Shown here: positions 1 through 8,352 of the stretch, piece after piece
How the letters are laid out: every line of letters starts with the position of its first letter
Position numbering within the stretch: the stretch's first letter is position 1
Source of the DNA: an uncultured Bacteroidales bacterium
GTDB lineage: Bacteria; Bacteroidota; Bacteroidia; Bacteroidales; Bacteroidaceae
Direction of reading: 5' to 3'
Assembly (NCBI GenBank): GCA_902800925.1
Contig: CADCGD010000014.1
Coordinates: 1-39,290 of the forward strand
Length of the DNA stretch: 39,290 nucleotides
Translations under genes and position numbers: made by a program
The notes under the pieces: model-generated
Told to the model about the DNA's origin: nothing
What the model saw: only the letters and a program-made list of their open reading frames with translations
The model's database searches: none

Positions 1-202
1 CGATCGTAAGAACAAGAAGCGCAACTTCCGTGCCCTGTGGATTCAGCGTATCAACGCTGCCGCTCGTCAGGAGGGTATGAGCTATTCTGTACTCATGGGC
101 AAGCTGGCTAAGGCTGGTATCGAGATCAACCGTAAGGTGCTCGCTGACCTCGCTCTGAACAACCCTGAGGCTTTCAAGGCTATCGTAGCTAAAGTGAAGT
201 AA
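1..202 (+). CDS. rplT: 50S ribosomal protein L20, C-terminal part
   Basis: The reading frame that begins at base 2 encodes 66 residues and stops with TAA at 200-202. The peptide is very basic at its start ([13 protein letters not shown]) and continues with [14 protein letters not shown] and a C-terminal [12 protein letters not shown], which is the typical end of bacterial L20, a 23S rRNA-binding assembly protein of the large subunit. The N-terminal half lies outside the window. L20 is usually the last gene of an infC-rpmI-rplT operon, which fits the strong terminator just downstream. Identification rests on recognised sequence motifs and is secure. Confidence 0.95.
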   Translation, partial: DRKNKKRNFRALWIQRINAAARQEGMSYSVLMGKLAKAGIEINRKVLADLALNNPEAFKAIVAKVK

Positions 203-233
203 AAGACACATCGAGTAAGCAAAAGTAATAAAA

Positions 234-269
234 AAGAGCTGCAATTGAAAGGTTGCGGCTCTTTTTTTT
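234..269 (+). terminator. Rho-independent terminator after rplT
   Basis: An 11-bp stem (234-244 pairing with 253-263, one G-U pair) with an 8-nt loop is followed by a run of eight T. It ends the ribosomal protein operon. The last T and G of the run also form the -33 element of the next promoter, so terminator and promoter abut. Confidence 0.9.
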
Positions 270-298
270 GTTACTTTGAAATATAATTCGTATCTTTG
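267..298 (+). promoter_or_regulatory. Bacteroidetes-type promoter for the ior operon
   Basis: TTTG at 267-270 and TATCTTTG at 291-298 are separated by 20 bases, matching the Bacteroidetes -33/-7 consensus (TTTG, TAnnTTTG). Transcription would start near 305, about 30 bases before the iorA start codon. Confidence 0.85.
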
Positions 299-337
299 CG
301 AACAATTTATCAGAAATAACCAATTTTAGTCAGAAAT

Positions 338-1936
338 ATGAAGAAACTGTTGTTAGGAGACGAGGCCATCGCTCAGGGTGCGCTTGATGCAGGACTGAGT
401 GGTGTCTATGCCTATCCAGGTACTCCTTCTACCGAGATTACAGAGTATATCCAGCTGTCGCCACTGGCCAAAGAACGTGGTGTGCACAGCCGCTGGTCGA
501 CCAACGAGAAGACAGCCATGGAGGCTGCGCTGGGTATGTCGTTCATGGGCAAGCGCGCGCTGGTGTGTATGAAACATGTGGGACTGAATGTCTGTGCAGA
601 CCCGTTTGTGAACAGTGGTATGACGGGTGTCAACGGTGGCGTTGTCGTGCTGGTGGCTGACGACCCTTCGATGCACTCCAGTCAGGACGAGCAGGACTCT
701 CGTTTCTATGGTAAGTTTGCCATGATTCCAACCTTCGAGCCATCGAACCAGCAGGAGGCCTACGACATGATGGCCGCTGCCTTTGACTACTCAGAGAAGC
801 AATGTCTGCCCGTGCTGATGCGTGTTACCACTCGCATGGCACATAGCCGCGCTGTTGTTGAGTTGGCTGATGCTCCTCGTGAGCAGAACGCGCTGAACTA
901 CGACGCAAAAGCTGCTAACTGGGTATTGTTGCCTGCCAATGCGAAGAAGCGCAACGATGCCGTTACCGCTCAACAGGCACAGTTGGAGGAAGATGCTGCA
1001 GGTTCCACCTATAATATTTATATAGAAGGTCACGACCACAAATTGGGTATTTTGGCCAGTGGTATTGGCTTCAACTACGTCAACGAGTGCTTCCCGCAAG
1101 GTAGTCCTTATCCCATCCTGAAGATTTCGCAGTATCCGTTGCCCAAGAAGTTGGTGCGTCGTCTGTTGGACGAGTGTGACGAGGTGCTCATCGTTGAGGA
1201 GGGACAGCCATTTATCGAGGATATCGTCCGTGGTGTTGCTGACCTAAAGAATGTTCATGGTAAGCTGGACGGTACACTGCCCCGTACAGGCGAACTGACA
1301 CCTGATGTGGTGAAGAAAGCGCTGGGTATGGAGATTGGCGAGTGTTTTGATCCGTGTGCTGATGTGGCTCCACGTCCGCCTGCACTCTGTCAGGGCTGTG
1401 GCCACCGCGACGTCTATGCTGCTCTGAACGAGGTGCTCAAGGAGTACGACAATCCTCGCGTCTTTGGTGATATCGGCTGCTATACACTGGGCTTCCTGCC
1501 TCCGTTCCGCGCCATCCATTCGTGTGTTGATATGGGTGCATCCATTACTATGGCTAAGGGTGCTGCCGATGCCGGTCAGTGGCCAGCTGTTGCTATCATC
1601 GGTGACTCTACCTTTACGCATAGTGGTATGACGGGGCTGTTAGATGCCATCAATGAGAATGCAAATATCACTGTCATCATTTCTGACAACCTGACAACAG
1701 GTATGACGGGTGGACAGGACTCGGCAGGTACCAATAAGTTTGAGGCCATCTGTCGTGGTCTTGGACTCTCGGACGAACACCTGAAGGTGGTGGTTCCTCT
1801 GCCGAAGAATATGCCGGAGATAACGCAGATTATCCGCGACGAGATTAACTACAAGGGCACTTCTGTCATCATTCCACGTCGTGAATGTATGCAGACCTTA
1901 CAACGTCATCTGAAACAAAAGAAAGCAGCAAAATGA
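338..1936 (+). CDS. iorA: Indolepyruvate ferredoxin oxidoreductase, alpha subunit
   Basis: This thiamine-diphosphate enzyme oxidatively decarboxylates aryl pyruvates such as indolepyruvate to aryl-acetyl-CoA and reduces ferredoxin. The N-terminal pyrimidine-binding domain carries YPGTPSTEITEY (residues 26-37). The C-terminal TPP domain carries CQGCGHRD near residue 352, GDIGCYTLG near 377 and GDSTFTHSG near 422. The protein is 532 residues long and stops right after the TPP domain. Longer relatives carry a C-terminal 2[4Fe-4S] ferredoxin domain that is absent here. The stop overlaps the iorB start (ATGA), so the subunits are translationally coupled. An aminotransferase that could supply the keto acid follows in the operon. 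Identity is secure; the preferred substrate is not determined. Confidence 0.93.
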   Translation: MKKLLLGDEAIAQGALDAGLSGVYAYPGTPSTEITEYIQLSPLAKERGVHSRWSTNEKTAMEAALGMSFMGKRALVCMKHVGLNVCADPFVNSGMTGVNGGVVVLVADDPSMHSSQDEQDSRFYGKFAMIPTFEPSNQQEAYDMMAAAFDYSEKQCLPVLMRVTTRMAHSRAVVELADAPREQNALNYDAKAANWVLLPANAKKRNDAVTAQQAQLEEDAAGSTYNIYIEGHDHKLGILASGIGFNYVNECFPQGSPYPILKISQYPLPKKLVRRLLDECDEVLIVEEGQPFIEDIVRGVADLKNVHGKLDGTLPRTGELTPDVVKKALGMEIGECFDPCADVAPRPPALCQGCGHRDVYAALNEVLKEYDNPRVFGDIGCYTLGFLPPFRAIHSCVDMGASITMAKGAADAGQWPAVAIIGDSTFTHSGMTGLLDAINENANITVIISDNLTTGMTGGQDSAGTNKFEAICRGLGLSDEHLKVVVPLPKNMPEITQIIRDEINYKGTSVIIPRRECMQTLQRHLKQKKAAK

Positions 1937-2505
1937 AAACAGATATTATTCTTTGCGGTGTAGGAGGACAGGGTATCCTCTCTATTGCTACCATCATTGG
2001 TGAAGCCGCCATGAACGAGAACCTATATATCAAGCAGGCCGAGATACACGGCATGTCACAGCGTGGTGGTGATGTGCAGTCAAATCTGCGCATCTCGAGC
2101 AATCCAATTGCCAGCGATCTGATTCCCAAAGGTGGCGCTGACGTGATTATCTCCATGGAACCCATGGAGGCGCTGCGCTATCTGCCGTATCTCTCGAAGA
2201 ACGGCTGGATTATCACCAGCAGCACACCATTTGTCAACATTCCGAATTATCCTGATATCGAGGTCATCAAAAAAGACCTTGCACAGTTGCCTAATGTCAT
2301 CATGCTTGACATTGAGGAGAAAGCCAAGGATGCTGGTGTGCCCCGTTCGGCTAACGTTATTCTCTTGGGTGCTGCCCAGAAAGCCTTAGGCATTGAATAC
2401 GAGAAGTTGGAGGATGCTATCCGTCGCGTCTTCGGTCGTAAAGGTGAGGCTATCGTCGAGGCAAATATCAAGGCATTAGCTATCGGTAAAGAAGCACAGA
2501 AGTAG
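1933..2505 (+). CDS. iorB: Indolepyruvate ferredoxin oxidoreductase, beta subunit
   Basis: This is the gamma-type catalytic domain partner of IorA, 190 residues. It has the glycine-rich GVGGQGIL motif near the N terminus and HGMSQRGG near residue 41, both hallmarks of the pyruvate ferredoxin oxidoreductase gamma family. The start is set at ATG 1933, which overlaps the iorA stop by four bases. An upstream in-frame ATG at 1885 would add 16 unlikely residues inside iorA. The aminotransferase ATG follows nine bases after the stop, so the three genes form one transcript. Confidence 0.92.
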   Translation: MKTDIILCGVGGQGILSIATIIGEAAMNENLYIKQAEIHGMSQRGGDVQSNLRISSNPIASDLIPKGGADVIISMEPMEALRYLPYLSKNGWIITSSTPFVNIPNYPDIEVIKKDLAQLPNVIMLDIEEKAKDAGVPRSANVILLGAAQKALGIEYEKLEDAIRRVFGRKGEAIVEANIKALAIGKEAQK

Positions 2506-2514
2506 TTGATAGTT

Positions 2515-3822
2515 ATGGAAACACCAATTAAGAAAGAACTGGTTGATAAACTCATTAGCGACCTAGGCATTACCGACTTTGCCAAGGCAACCATCCGCGA
2601 AGTGAAGCAGGTGGCTGCCAAGGCAGAAAAGGAGAGTGGGGTAGAGTTTATCAAGATGGAGATGGGTATCCCAGGACTGCCTGCCGCTCAAGTGGGTGTC
2701 GACGCACAAGTCAAGGCTTTGCAGGATGGTATTGCCCATTCCTATCCTGATATTCAGGGCTATCCAGAACTGAAGAAAGAAGCATCGCGCTTTGTCAAGG
2801 CTTTCATCGGTCTTGACGTAGCTGCTGAGGGTTGTGTACCCGTTACGGGTTCCATGCAGGGCACGTTTGCTTCGTTCCTTACCTGTTCACAGGCGCAACA
2901 GGGTAAGGATACCGTGCTGTTTATTGACCCGGGGTTCCCTGTGCAGAAGATGCAGTTACAGGTGATGGGTGTGAAGTACGAGACATTCGATGTCTATGAC
3001 TTCCGTGGCGAGAAACTAGGGCCGAAGCTGGAGTCGTACCTGAAGAACGGCAACATCTGTGCTATCGTCTATTCCAATCCTAACAATCCCGCATGGATCT
3101 GTTTGAACGAACAGGAACTGGAGACCATCGGTAAGCTGGCTACGAAGTACGATTGCGTGGTGATGGAAGACTTGGCCTACTTCGCTATGGACTTTCGCAA
3201 AGACCTCAGCGTGCCGTTCCAGCCGCCTTATCAGCCTACTGTAGGCCGTTATACCGATAACTACATGCTGCTCATCAGTGGTTCCAAGGCTTTCTCGTAT
3301 GCTGGCGAGCGTATTGGCGTGGTGTGTATCTCGGATAAACTGTTCCATCGCCACTTCGACCAGCTGGCACAGCGCTATCAGGGTCTATCCTTTGGTTTGG
3401 TATTCTCAACACGCATGCTCTATGCCTTGTCTTCAGGTACCAGCCATTCTGCCCAATATGCGATGGCGGCTATGCTGAAAGCAGCCACTGACGGTGACTA
3501 CGACTTCCGCAAGGAGGTCAGCGTCTATGGCGAGCGTGCTCATAAGCTGAAGGAGATATTCTGTCGTCACGGCTTCCATGTGGTTTATGACAAAGACCTT
3601 GACGAACCTGTTGCCGACGGTTTCTACTTCACCATTGGCTATAAGCAGATGACCAGTGGTGAGCTGGCCAAAGAGTTGATGTACTACGGAGTGTCGGCAA
3701 TCTGTCTGATAACCACAGGTTCGCATCAGGAAGGTCTGCGCGTCTGTACGTCATTCATCGAAGACCATCAGTATGCCCAACTGGAGGAGCGGATGGCTAT
3801 CTTCGAAAAGAACAATCCCTGA
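2515..3822 (+). CDS. PLP-dependent class I/II aminotransferase
   Basis: A fold-type I aminotransferase of 435 residues. The Schiff-base lysine is K258 in SGSKAFSYAGERIG. Other family motifs are YSNPNNPAW, the aspartate in VMEDLAYF, and the C-terminal arginine region EGLRVCTSF. The start is placed at ATG 2515; a TTG directly after the iorB stop (2506) is in frame but less likely. The operon context (iorA-iorB) suggests that it interconverts aromatic or branched amino acids and the 2-keto acids used by IorAB. This is inference, since substrate cannot be read from the sequence. Confidence 0.85.
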   Translation: METPIKKELVDKLISDLGITDFAKATIREVKQVAAKAEKESGVEFIKMEMGIPGLPAAQVGVDAQVKALQDGIAHSYPDIQGYPELKKEASRFVKAFIGLDVAAEGCVPVTGSMQGTFASFLTCSQAQQGKDTVLFIDPGFPVQKMQLQVMGVKYETFDVYDFRGEKLGPKLESYLKNGNICAIVYSNPNNPAWICLNEQELETIGKLATKYDCVVMEDLAYFAMDFRKDLSVPFQPPYQPTVGRYTDNYMLLISGSKAFSYAGERIGVVCISDKLFHRHFDQLAQRYQGLSFGLVFSTRMLYALSSGTSHSAQYAMAAMLKAATDGDYDFRKEVSVYGERAHKLKEIFCRHGFHVVYDKDLDEPVADGFYFTIGYKQMTSGELAKELMYYGVSAICLITTGSHQEGLRVCTSFIEDHQYAQLEERMAIFEKNNP

Positions 3823-3823
3823 A

Positions 3824-3857
3824 AATAGTGGACGGCGGTTTTTCCGCCGTCACTATT
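3824..3857. terminator. Bidirectional hairpin between converging genes
   Basis: AATAGTGGACGGCGG (3824-3838) pairs with CCGCCGTCACTATT (3844-3857) with one bulged G and a short T loop. It lies exactly between the plus-strand aminotransferase stop and the minus-strand stop at 3856, so it can serve both. No long T run follows. Its GGCGG-T5-CCGCC core resembles the other palindromes of this window. Confidence 0.6.
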
Positions 3858-4275
3858 ACTCATCCAATCCAACAGGTTCGAATTCAAAATCCTGTGTGGT
3901 CACATAACGCACCTCATATGTTGAGGGGCGTTTTTTATCACCCGTATATTTCTTGCGAAGCTTCATGTACTTCTTCTCAGCCTTCTTCTTTGAGGTGGAG
4001 AACATGACCATGCATACACGGTCGGACAACTGCATCTTCTCCTTGAAAAAGGCCTTCAGCTGGTCGGAATAGCTGTCGCGACCCAACAGGAACTTAGTCT
4101 TTGTATCATACAAGGCACCTTGCACGTCCTGTATCTCCGTCATGTAGACGACAGAATCCTTGAACGATGCTGCAAATCCGAATACATACATGTGGCGAGC
4201 CTTTACCGTCTTGGCCTCGGCTCCCATGGAGACGCAGACAAGCAGCGTCAGTACGATATACTTTAAAAATCTCAT
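3856..4275 (-). CDS. Small secreted protein of unknown function
   Basis: 139 residues. A signal peptide is visible: MRFLK, then a hydrophobic stretch IVLTLLVCVSMG and a probable cleavage site after AEA. The mature part is lysine-rich (STSKKKAEKKYMKLRKKY) and contains no cysteine pair or metal motif I recognise, so it is probably periplasmic. It starts 22 bases after the rpoD stop on the same strand and is probably co-transcribed with rpoD. I do not recognise the family. Confidence 0.7.
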   Translation of the reverse strand: MRFLKYIVLTLLVCVSMGAEAKTVKARHMYVFGFAASFKDSVVYMTEIQDVQGALYDTKTKFLLGRDSYSDQLKAFFKEKMQLSDRVCMVMFSTSKKKAEKKYMKLRKKYTGDKKRPSTYEVRYVTTQDFEFEPVGLDE

Positions 4276-4297
4276 TGTCCTAAATACTTTTAATAAC

Positions 4298-5161
4298 TTA
4301 TTGTCCTAAATATGATTTCAATAATTGATTCTTTGTGTTTGAGCGCAACCGACGGATAGCTTTCTCTTTGATTTGGCGTACGCGCTCGCGCGTCAAACCA
4401 TACTTGCTGCCTATCTCCTCCAGTGTCATCTCCGGTTCACCGATGCCGTAGAACGCTTTGATAACGCAGCGCTCGCGGTCACTTAGCGTATTGAGCACGT
4501 TGGAGATTTCCTCGCGTAAAGACTCTATTACCAACTGACGGTCAGCCATCGGCGCATCGTCGTTTATCAGTACGTCGAGCAGTGAGTTGTCCTCACCATC
4601 CACAAAGGGAGCGTCGACTGACACGTGGCGGGTGTTAGCTAACATCGCCTCGCCAACCTTGTCCTCTGGCAGGTCCGTTCGTTCCGATATCTCGTCGACC
4701 GACGGACGGCGCTCGTTCTCCTGCTCAAACTTGTTGAGCATACGGTTAATCTTGTTCACCGAACCTACCTGGTTCAGGGGCAGGCGGACTATACGACTCT
4801 GTTCGGCAATAGCCTGCAAGATAGACTGACGAATCCACCACACGGCATAAGAAATGAACTTAAAGCCGCGCGTCTCGTCAAACTTCTCAGCTGCCTTGAT
4901 GAGTCCCAGGTTACCCTCGTTGATGAGGTCGGGGAGTGACAATCCCTGATTCTGGTACTGCTTGGCAACAGAAACCACAAATCGCAGATTCGCTTTGGTG
5001 AGCTTGTCCAATGCTTTACGGTCGCCCTTGCGGATGCGTTGTGCCAACTCCACCTCTTCGTCAGTAGAGAGCAATTCCTCATGGCCAATCTCCTGTAAGT
5101 ATTTTTCCAGCGACTCACTTTCGCGATTCGTAATGGATTTCGTGATTTTTAGTTGTCTCAT
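4298..5161 (-). CDS. rpoD: Primary RNA polymerase sigma factor (sigma-70 type)
   Basis: 287 residues, the short form of the housekeeping sigma factor typical of Bacteroidetes (no large region 1.1). Region 1.2 includes [19 protein letters not shown]. Region 2 includes [20 protein letters not shown], then [20 protein letters not shown] for core binding, -7 recognition and melting. Region 3 follows, and region 4 ends with the helix-turn-helix [20 protein letters not shown]. This factor recognises the TTTG/TAnnTTTG promoters seen in this window. Its own promoter lies about 100 bases upstream, inside the stem of a hairpin after degQ. Confidence 0.95.
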   Translation of the reverse strand: MRQLKITKSITNRESESLEKYLQEIGHEELLSTDEEVELAQRIRKGDRKALDKLTKANLRFVVSVAKQYQNQGLSLPDLINEGNLGLIKAAEKFDETRGFKFISYAVWWIRQSILQAIAEQSRIVRLPLNQVGSVNKINRMLNKFEQENERRPSVDEISERTDLPEDKVGEAMLANTRHVSVDAPFVDGEDNSLLDVLINDDAPMADRQLVIESLREEISNVLNTLSDRERCVIKAFYGIGEPEMTLEEIGSKYGLTRERVRQIKEKAIRRLRSNTKNQLLKSYLGQ

Positions 5162-5258
5162 TTAGTCGTATTTTTATAGCCGAATGACAAGGACGGTGCA
5201 AACCGAATGCAAAGAACTTGTTCTTTGCTGAGGTGCAGCCCGTTCTCGCAATTTTTTG

Positions 5259-5290
5259 CAAAAGTAAGGCATTTTTCTGGAATAACCAAA
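5259..5290 (-). promoter_or_regulatory. Promoter of rpoD
   Basis: Read on the minus strand: TTTG at 5290-5287, a 20-base spacer, and TACTTTTG at 5266-5259. This is a perfect -33/-7 match, with transcription starting near 5252 and a leader of about 90 bases before rpoD. The -7 box overlaps the distal arm of the hairpin at 5261-5305. Confidence 0.8.
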
Positions 5291-5305
5291 AAAATGCCTT
5301 ACTTT
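5261..5305 (-). terminator. Hairpin terminator of degQ overlapping the rpoD promoter
   Basis: A perfect 16-bp inverted repeat (5261-5276 with 5290-5305) encloses a 13-nt loop. On the minus strand the stem lies 31 bases after the degQ stop and ends in TACTTTTGC, a weak T run that is also the rpoD -7 element. Confidence 0.65.
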
Positions 5306-5335
5306 TTCTGTTTTTTTCCTGTTTATCTTCTCACC

Positions 5336-6802
5336 TTATTCATTCTGTAGGTAAACCACGAAGCCACCGCGCTTGCCTGTCGGGAAGATTCCCTTGATAA
5401 CCAGCATCTGGTCCTTGGCGTCTTTCACTACTTCCTGCAAGTCATCGAACGAGCGCATAGGCTGGTCGTTGACCACTTGGATGATGAAGCCCTTAGGTAC
5501 TCCGGCGTCCTTCATCTTTCCACCGTTAACCTTCAGGACCTCAAGACCATACGAGATTTCCAGCTGCTTCTTCTGACTCTCGGTAACAGGACGCACGTCG
5601 ATGCCAAGTACGTCGACATCAGCATTCTTTACGACCTTCGTGTTGCCCTGTTCGTTCTTTAGCGTCAGCGTAACGGTCTTCTCCTTCTTGTTGCGCAGGT
5701 ACTTTACAGTCACTTTGTCGCCAGGACGCTTCTGGGCGATGATGCCTTGCAGTTCACCAAACTGCTTCACCTTCTTGCCGTCGATGGTTGTAATTACGTC
5801 ACCTTTCTGCAGACCAGCGTTAGCAGCTGCACCGTCCTCAACAACCTCGGCAATATAGATGCCTTCCATAGTGCCCAGGTCAACTTCGTTGCCTTTTTCT
5901 TTTTCCACATCCACATAATTGCTGACATCGCTACCTTTGATGCCAATCATGGCGCGCTGGTAGGTACCGTATTTCTTGAAGTCGTCGATGGCCTTCTGGA
6001 CGATAGTGGTCGGAATGGCAAAACCGTAACCGATGTTCGAACCTGTGGGAGAAGCCAGCATGGCGTTAATGCCAATCAGTTCACCACGGGTGTTGACCAA
6101 TGCACCGCCTGAGTTACCCTGGTTGATGGCTGCATCGGTCTGAATCATAGAGCTGACACCTGAACCCATAGAACGGGCCTTGGCTGAGACGATACCAGCA
6201 GTAACGGTGTTGTTCAGTCCCAAGGGGTTACCGACAGCTAGTACCCATTCGCCAACCTTCACATCGTCGCTGTTAGCAATAACGATGGCGGGCAGGTCCT
6301 TGGCGTCAATCTTAATGAGTGCCAGGTCGGTAGTCTTGTCGGCACCGATGATGCGGGCTGAGTACTCTTTCGAGTTTTCGTTCAGCGTTACTGTCAGTTC
6401 GTCAGCACCGTCTACCACGTGGTTGTTGGTCACAATATAGCCGTCTGCTGAAATGATGACGCCTGAACCTGCTGAAGCACGCTTCGGGGTCTGCACCTGA
6501 CGCTTGCGGCCACCACCGTTGCCCTGTCCCTGTCCACGTCCGAAGAAACCACCGAACGGGTCTGAGAAGAAGTCTTCAAACGGATCACTATACTCTACGG
6601 TCTGCAACTTCGAGTTGGTCACCGACTTGATATATACCACTGCGGGCAGCGACTTTTCAGCTGCATACGTGAGGTCGACGGGTTGTCCTGGAGCAACAGC
6701 AGCTGTTGCAGGAGCGGCCTGTGTCTTGTTGCACGAGGCTGCGGAGAATGCAATCACCATGAGATACATGGCAGGCATCAAGGTCTTTACAATCTTTTTC
6801 AT
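5336..6802 (-). CDS. degQ: DegQ/HtrA-family periplasmic serine protease
   Basis: 488 residues. The N terminus is a lipoprotein-type signal (FSAASC, Cys24). A glycine/arginine-rich loop (about 84-108) precedes the trypsin-like domain with catalytic triad His128 (TNNHVVDG), Asp159 (KTTDLALIK) and Ser231 (GNSGGAL). Two PDZ domains follow; the first contains AGLQKGDVITTIDGK. HtrA proteases degrade or refold damaged envelope proteins in the periplasm. It is monocistronic, with its own promoter and a terminator hairpin. The gene name follows the family; DegP and DegQ cannot be separated from sequence alone. Confidence 0.92.
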   Translation of the reverse strand: MKKIVKTLMPAMYLMVIAFSAASCNKTQAAPATAAVAPGQPVDLTYAAEKSLPAVVYIKSVTNSKLQTVEYSDPFEDFFSDPFGGFFGRGQGQGNGGGRKRQVQTPKRASAGSGVIISADGYIVTNNHVVDGADELTVTLNENSKEYSARIIGADKTTDLALIKIDAKDLPAIVIANSDDVKVGEWVLAVGNPLGLNNTVTAGIVSAKARSMGSGVSSMIQTDAAINQGNSGGALVNTRGELIGINAMLASPTGSNIGYGFAIPTTIVQKAIDDFKKYGTYQRAMIGIKGSDVSNYVDVEKEKGNEVDLGTMEGIYIAEVVEDGAAANAGLQKGDVITTIDGKKVKQFGELQGIIAQKRPGDKVTVKYLRNKKEKTVTLTLKNEQGNTKVVKNADVDVLGIDVRPVTESQKKQLEISYGLEVLKVNGGKMKDAGVPKGFIIQVVNDQPMRSFDDLQEVVKDAKDQMLVIKGIFPTGKRGGFVVYLQNE

Positions 6803-6858
6803 AATCTTATCAGTTTAATTAATGTTATTGTTCGTATTCGCTTTGTCGTTTGACGGTG

Positions 6859-6891
6859 CAAATATAGGGGCATTTTTCCATATACTGACAA
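6859..6891 (-). promoter_or_regulatory. Promoter of degQ
   Basis: Read on the minus strand: TTG at 6891-6889, a 22-base spacer, and TATATTTG at 6866-6859, a full match to TAnnTTTG. The leader to the degQ ATG is about 50 bases. Confidence 0.65.
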
Positions 6892-7023
6892 TTTGTCGTA
6901 TCTTTTTGTCGCAATTTAACACTTCTGCCACCTTGCTTAACGGCTGTTAGAAATTAACGATTGAATTGTGAAAATACTGACAAAATTAACGAAGTGTAGT
7001 GTTTATAGGTTTATATATGAAAA

Positions 7024-7057
7024 TAAAAAAGAGGAAAGTCGGAAAGACTTCCCTCTT
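7024..7057 (-). terminator. Terminator of the phoH-purM operon
   Basis: On the minus strand a 12-bp stem (7046-7057 with 7029-7040, one G-U pair, loop TTTCC) is followed by TTTTTT. It lies 20 bases after the purM stop and closes the seven-gene operon. Confidence 0.9.
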
Positions 7058-7076
7058 AAATGAAGATAATATCGTA

Positions 7077-8240
7077 TTAATAATTGAATTCTCCAAATTC
7101 GCTCTTGATAGTCAGACTCTTGGGACCTTCTTCGATGTGGCCGACAATCTGGGCATCGATGTTGAAAGACTTCGAGAGGTCGATAACCTGTTGGGCAACC
7201 TCTGGTCGAACGTAGATTTCCATACGGTGACCCATGTTGAATACCTGGTACATCTCCTTCCAGTCGGTGCCTGAGCACTCGTGGATGGCATGGAACAATG
7301 GGGGCACAGGGAACATGTTGTCCTTGACGACCTTGCAGTTGTCGTTGACGAAATGCAGTACCTTGGTCTGTGCGCCACCGGTGCAGTGTACCATTCCGTG
7401 AATCTCAGGACGGAGCTCGTCGAGCAGCTTCTTGATGACAGGTGCGTAGGTGCGGGTGGGCGAGAGTACCAACTGACCGGCATCGATGGGTGAACCCTCG
7501 ACAGCATCGGTAAGCTTGTACTTTCCGCTATAAACCAACTTGTCGGGCACGGCGTGATCGTAGCTCTCAGGATAGTTCTCGGCCAGATACTTGGCGAAGA
7601 CATCGTGACGGGCTGAGGTGAGTCCGTTAGAGCCCATACCGCCGTTGTAACGTTTCTCGTAGGTAGCCTGACCTGTAGATGAAAGACCAACGATAACGTC
7701 GCCCGGACGGATGTTGGCGTTGTCGATAACGTCGGAACGCTTCATGCGGCAGGTAACGGTGCTATCTACGATGATAGTGCGTACAAGGTCGCCTACATCA
7801 GCGGTCTCGCCGCCAGTGGGATAGATGCCGATGCCCATTTCGCGCAGTTCTGCCAGCAGTTCATCGGTACCATTGATGATAGCAGAGATGACCTCGCCGG
7901 GAATCAACATCTTGTTACGACCTATGGTGCTTGATACCAAGATATTGTCGACAGCGCCGACACAAAGTAGGTCGTCGGTATTCATGACGATAGCATCCTG
8001 AGCGATGCCTTTCCATACGCTTAGATCGCCAGTCTCCTTCCAATACATGTAGGCCAGTGCCGACTTGGTGCCGGCGCCATCGGCATGCATGATGTTACAA
8101 TACTCAGGGTCGCCCCCTAAGATGTCGGGGATAATCTTACAGAAAGCCTGCGGGAAGATACCCTTATCAATGTTTTTAATAGCTGCGTGAACGTCCTCTT
8201 TGGCGGCACTCACGCCTCTCATCATATAACGATTGTCCAT
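7077..8240 (-). CDS. purM: Phosphoribosylformylglycinamidine cyclo-ligase (AIR synthase)
   Basis: 387 residues. It catalyses the ATP-dependent closure of formylglycinamidine ribonucleotide to aminoimidazole ribonucleotide in purine synthesis. Visible PurM features are HADGAGTKSALAY, the NTDDLLCVGA stretch, the GGETADVGDLV loop, and GDVIVGLSSTGQATYEKRYN, followed by MVHCTGGAQTK in the C-terminal domain. It is longer than the roughly 345-residue proteobacterial enzyme, as I expect for the Bacteroidetes form. It is the last gene of the operon. Its 5' leader contains the 24-bp tandem repeat at 8247-8340. Confidence 0.93.
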   Translation of the reverse strand: MDNRYMMRGVSAAKEDVHAAIKNIDKGIFPQAFCKIIPDILGGDPEYCNIMHADGAGTKSALAYMYWKETGDLSVWKGIAQDAIVMNTDDLLCVGAVDNILVSSTIGRNKMLIPGEVISAIINGTDELLAELREMGIGIYPTGGETADVGDLVRTIIVDSTVTCRMKRSDVIDNANIRPGDVIVGLSSTGQATYEKRYNGGMGSNGLTSARHDVFAKYLAENYPESYDHAVPDKLVYSGKYKLTDAVEGSPIDAGQLVLSPTRTYAPVIKKLLDELRPEIHGMVHCTGGAQTKVLHFVNDNCKVVKDNMFPVPPLFHAIHECSGTDWKEMYQVFNMGHRMEIYVRPEVAQQVIDLSKSFNIDAQIVGHIEEGPKSLTIKSEFGEFNY

Positions 8241-8246
8241 AATTAC

Positions 8247-8349
8247 GTTGTGTTTGTTGCTGTGTCACACGTTGTGTTTGTTGCTGTGTCACACGTTGTG
8301 TTTGTTGCTGTGTCACACGTTGTGTTTGTTGCTGTGTCACAGCAACCAG
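8247..8349. repeat. 24-bp tandem repeat ending in a palindrome
   Basis: Three complete copies and one of 22 bases of GTTGTGTTTGTTGCTGTGTC plus ACAC (8247-8270, 8271-8294, 8295-8318, 8319-8340). The last copy runs into a 9-bp palindrome, GTTGCTGTG-T-CACAGCAAC, about 8329-8347. The array lies between lemA and purM and does not extend into purM. A sister palindrome is at 11643-11661. The plus-strand reading frame across it (LCLLLCHT repeats) is not a gene. Confidence 0.9.
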
Positions 8350-8352
8350 CTT

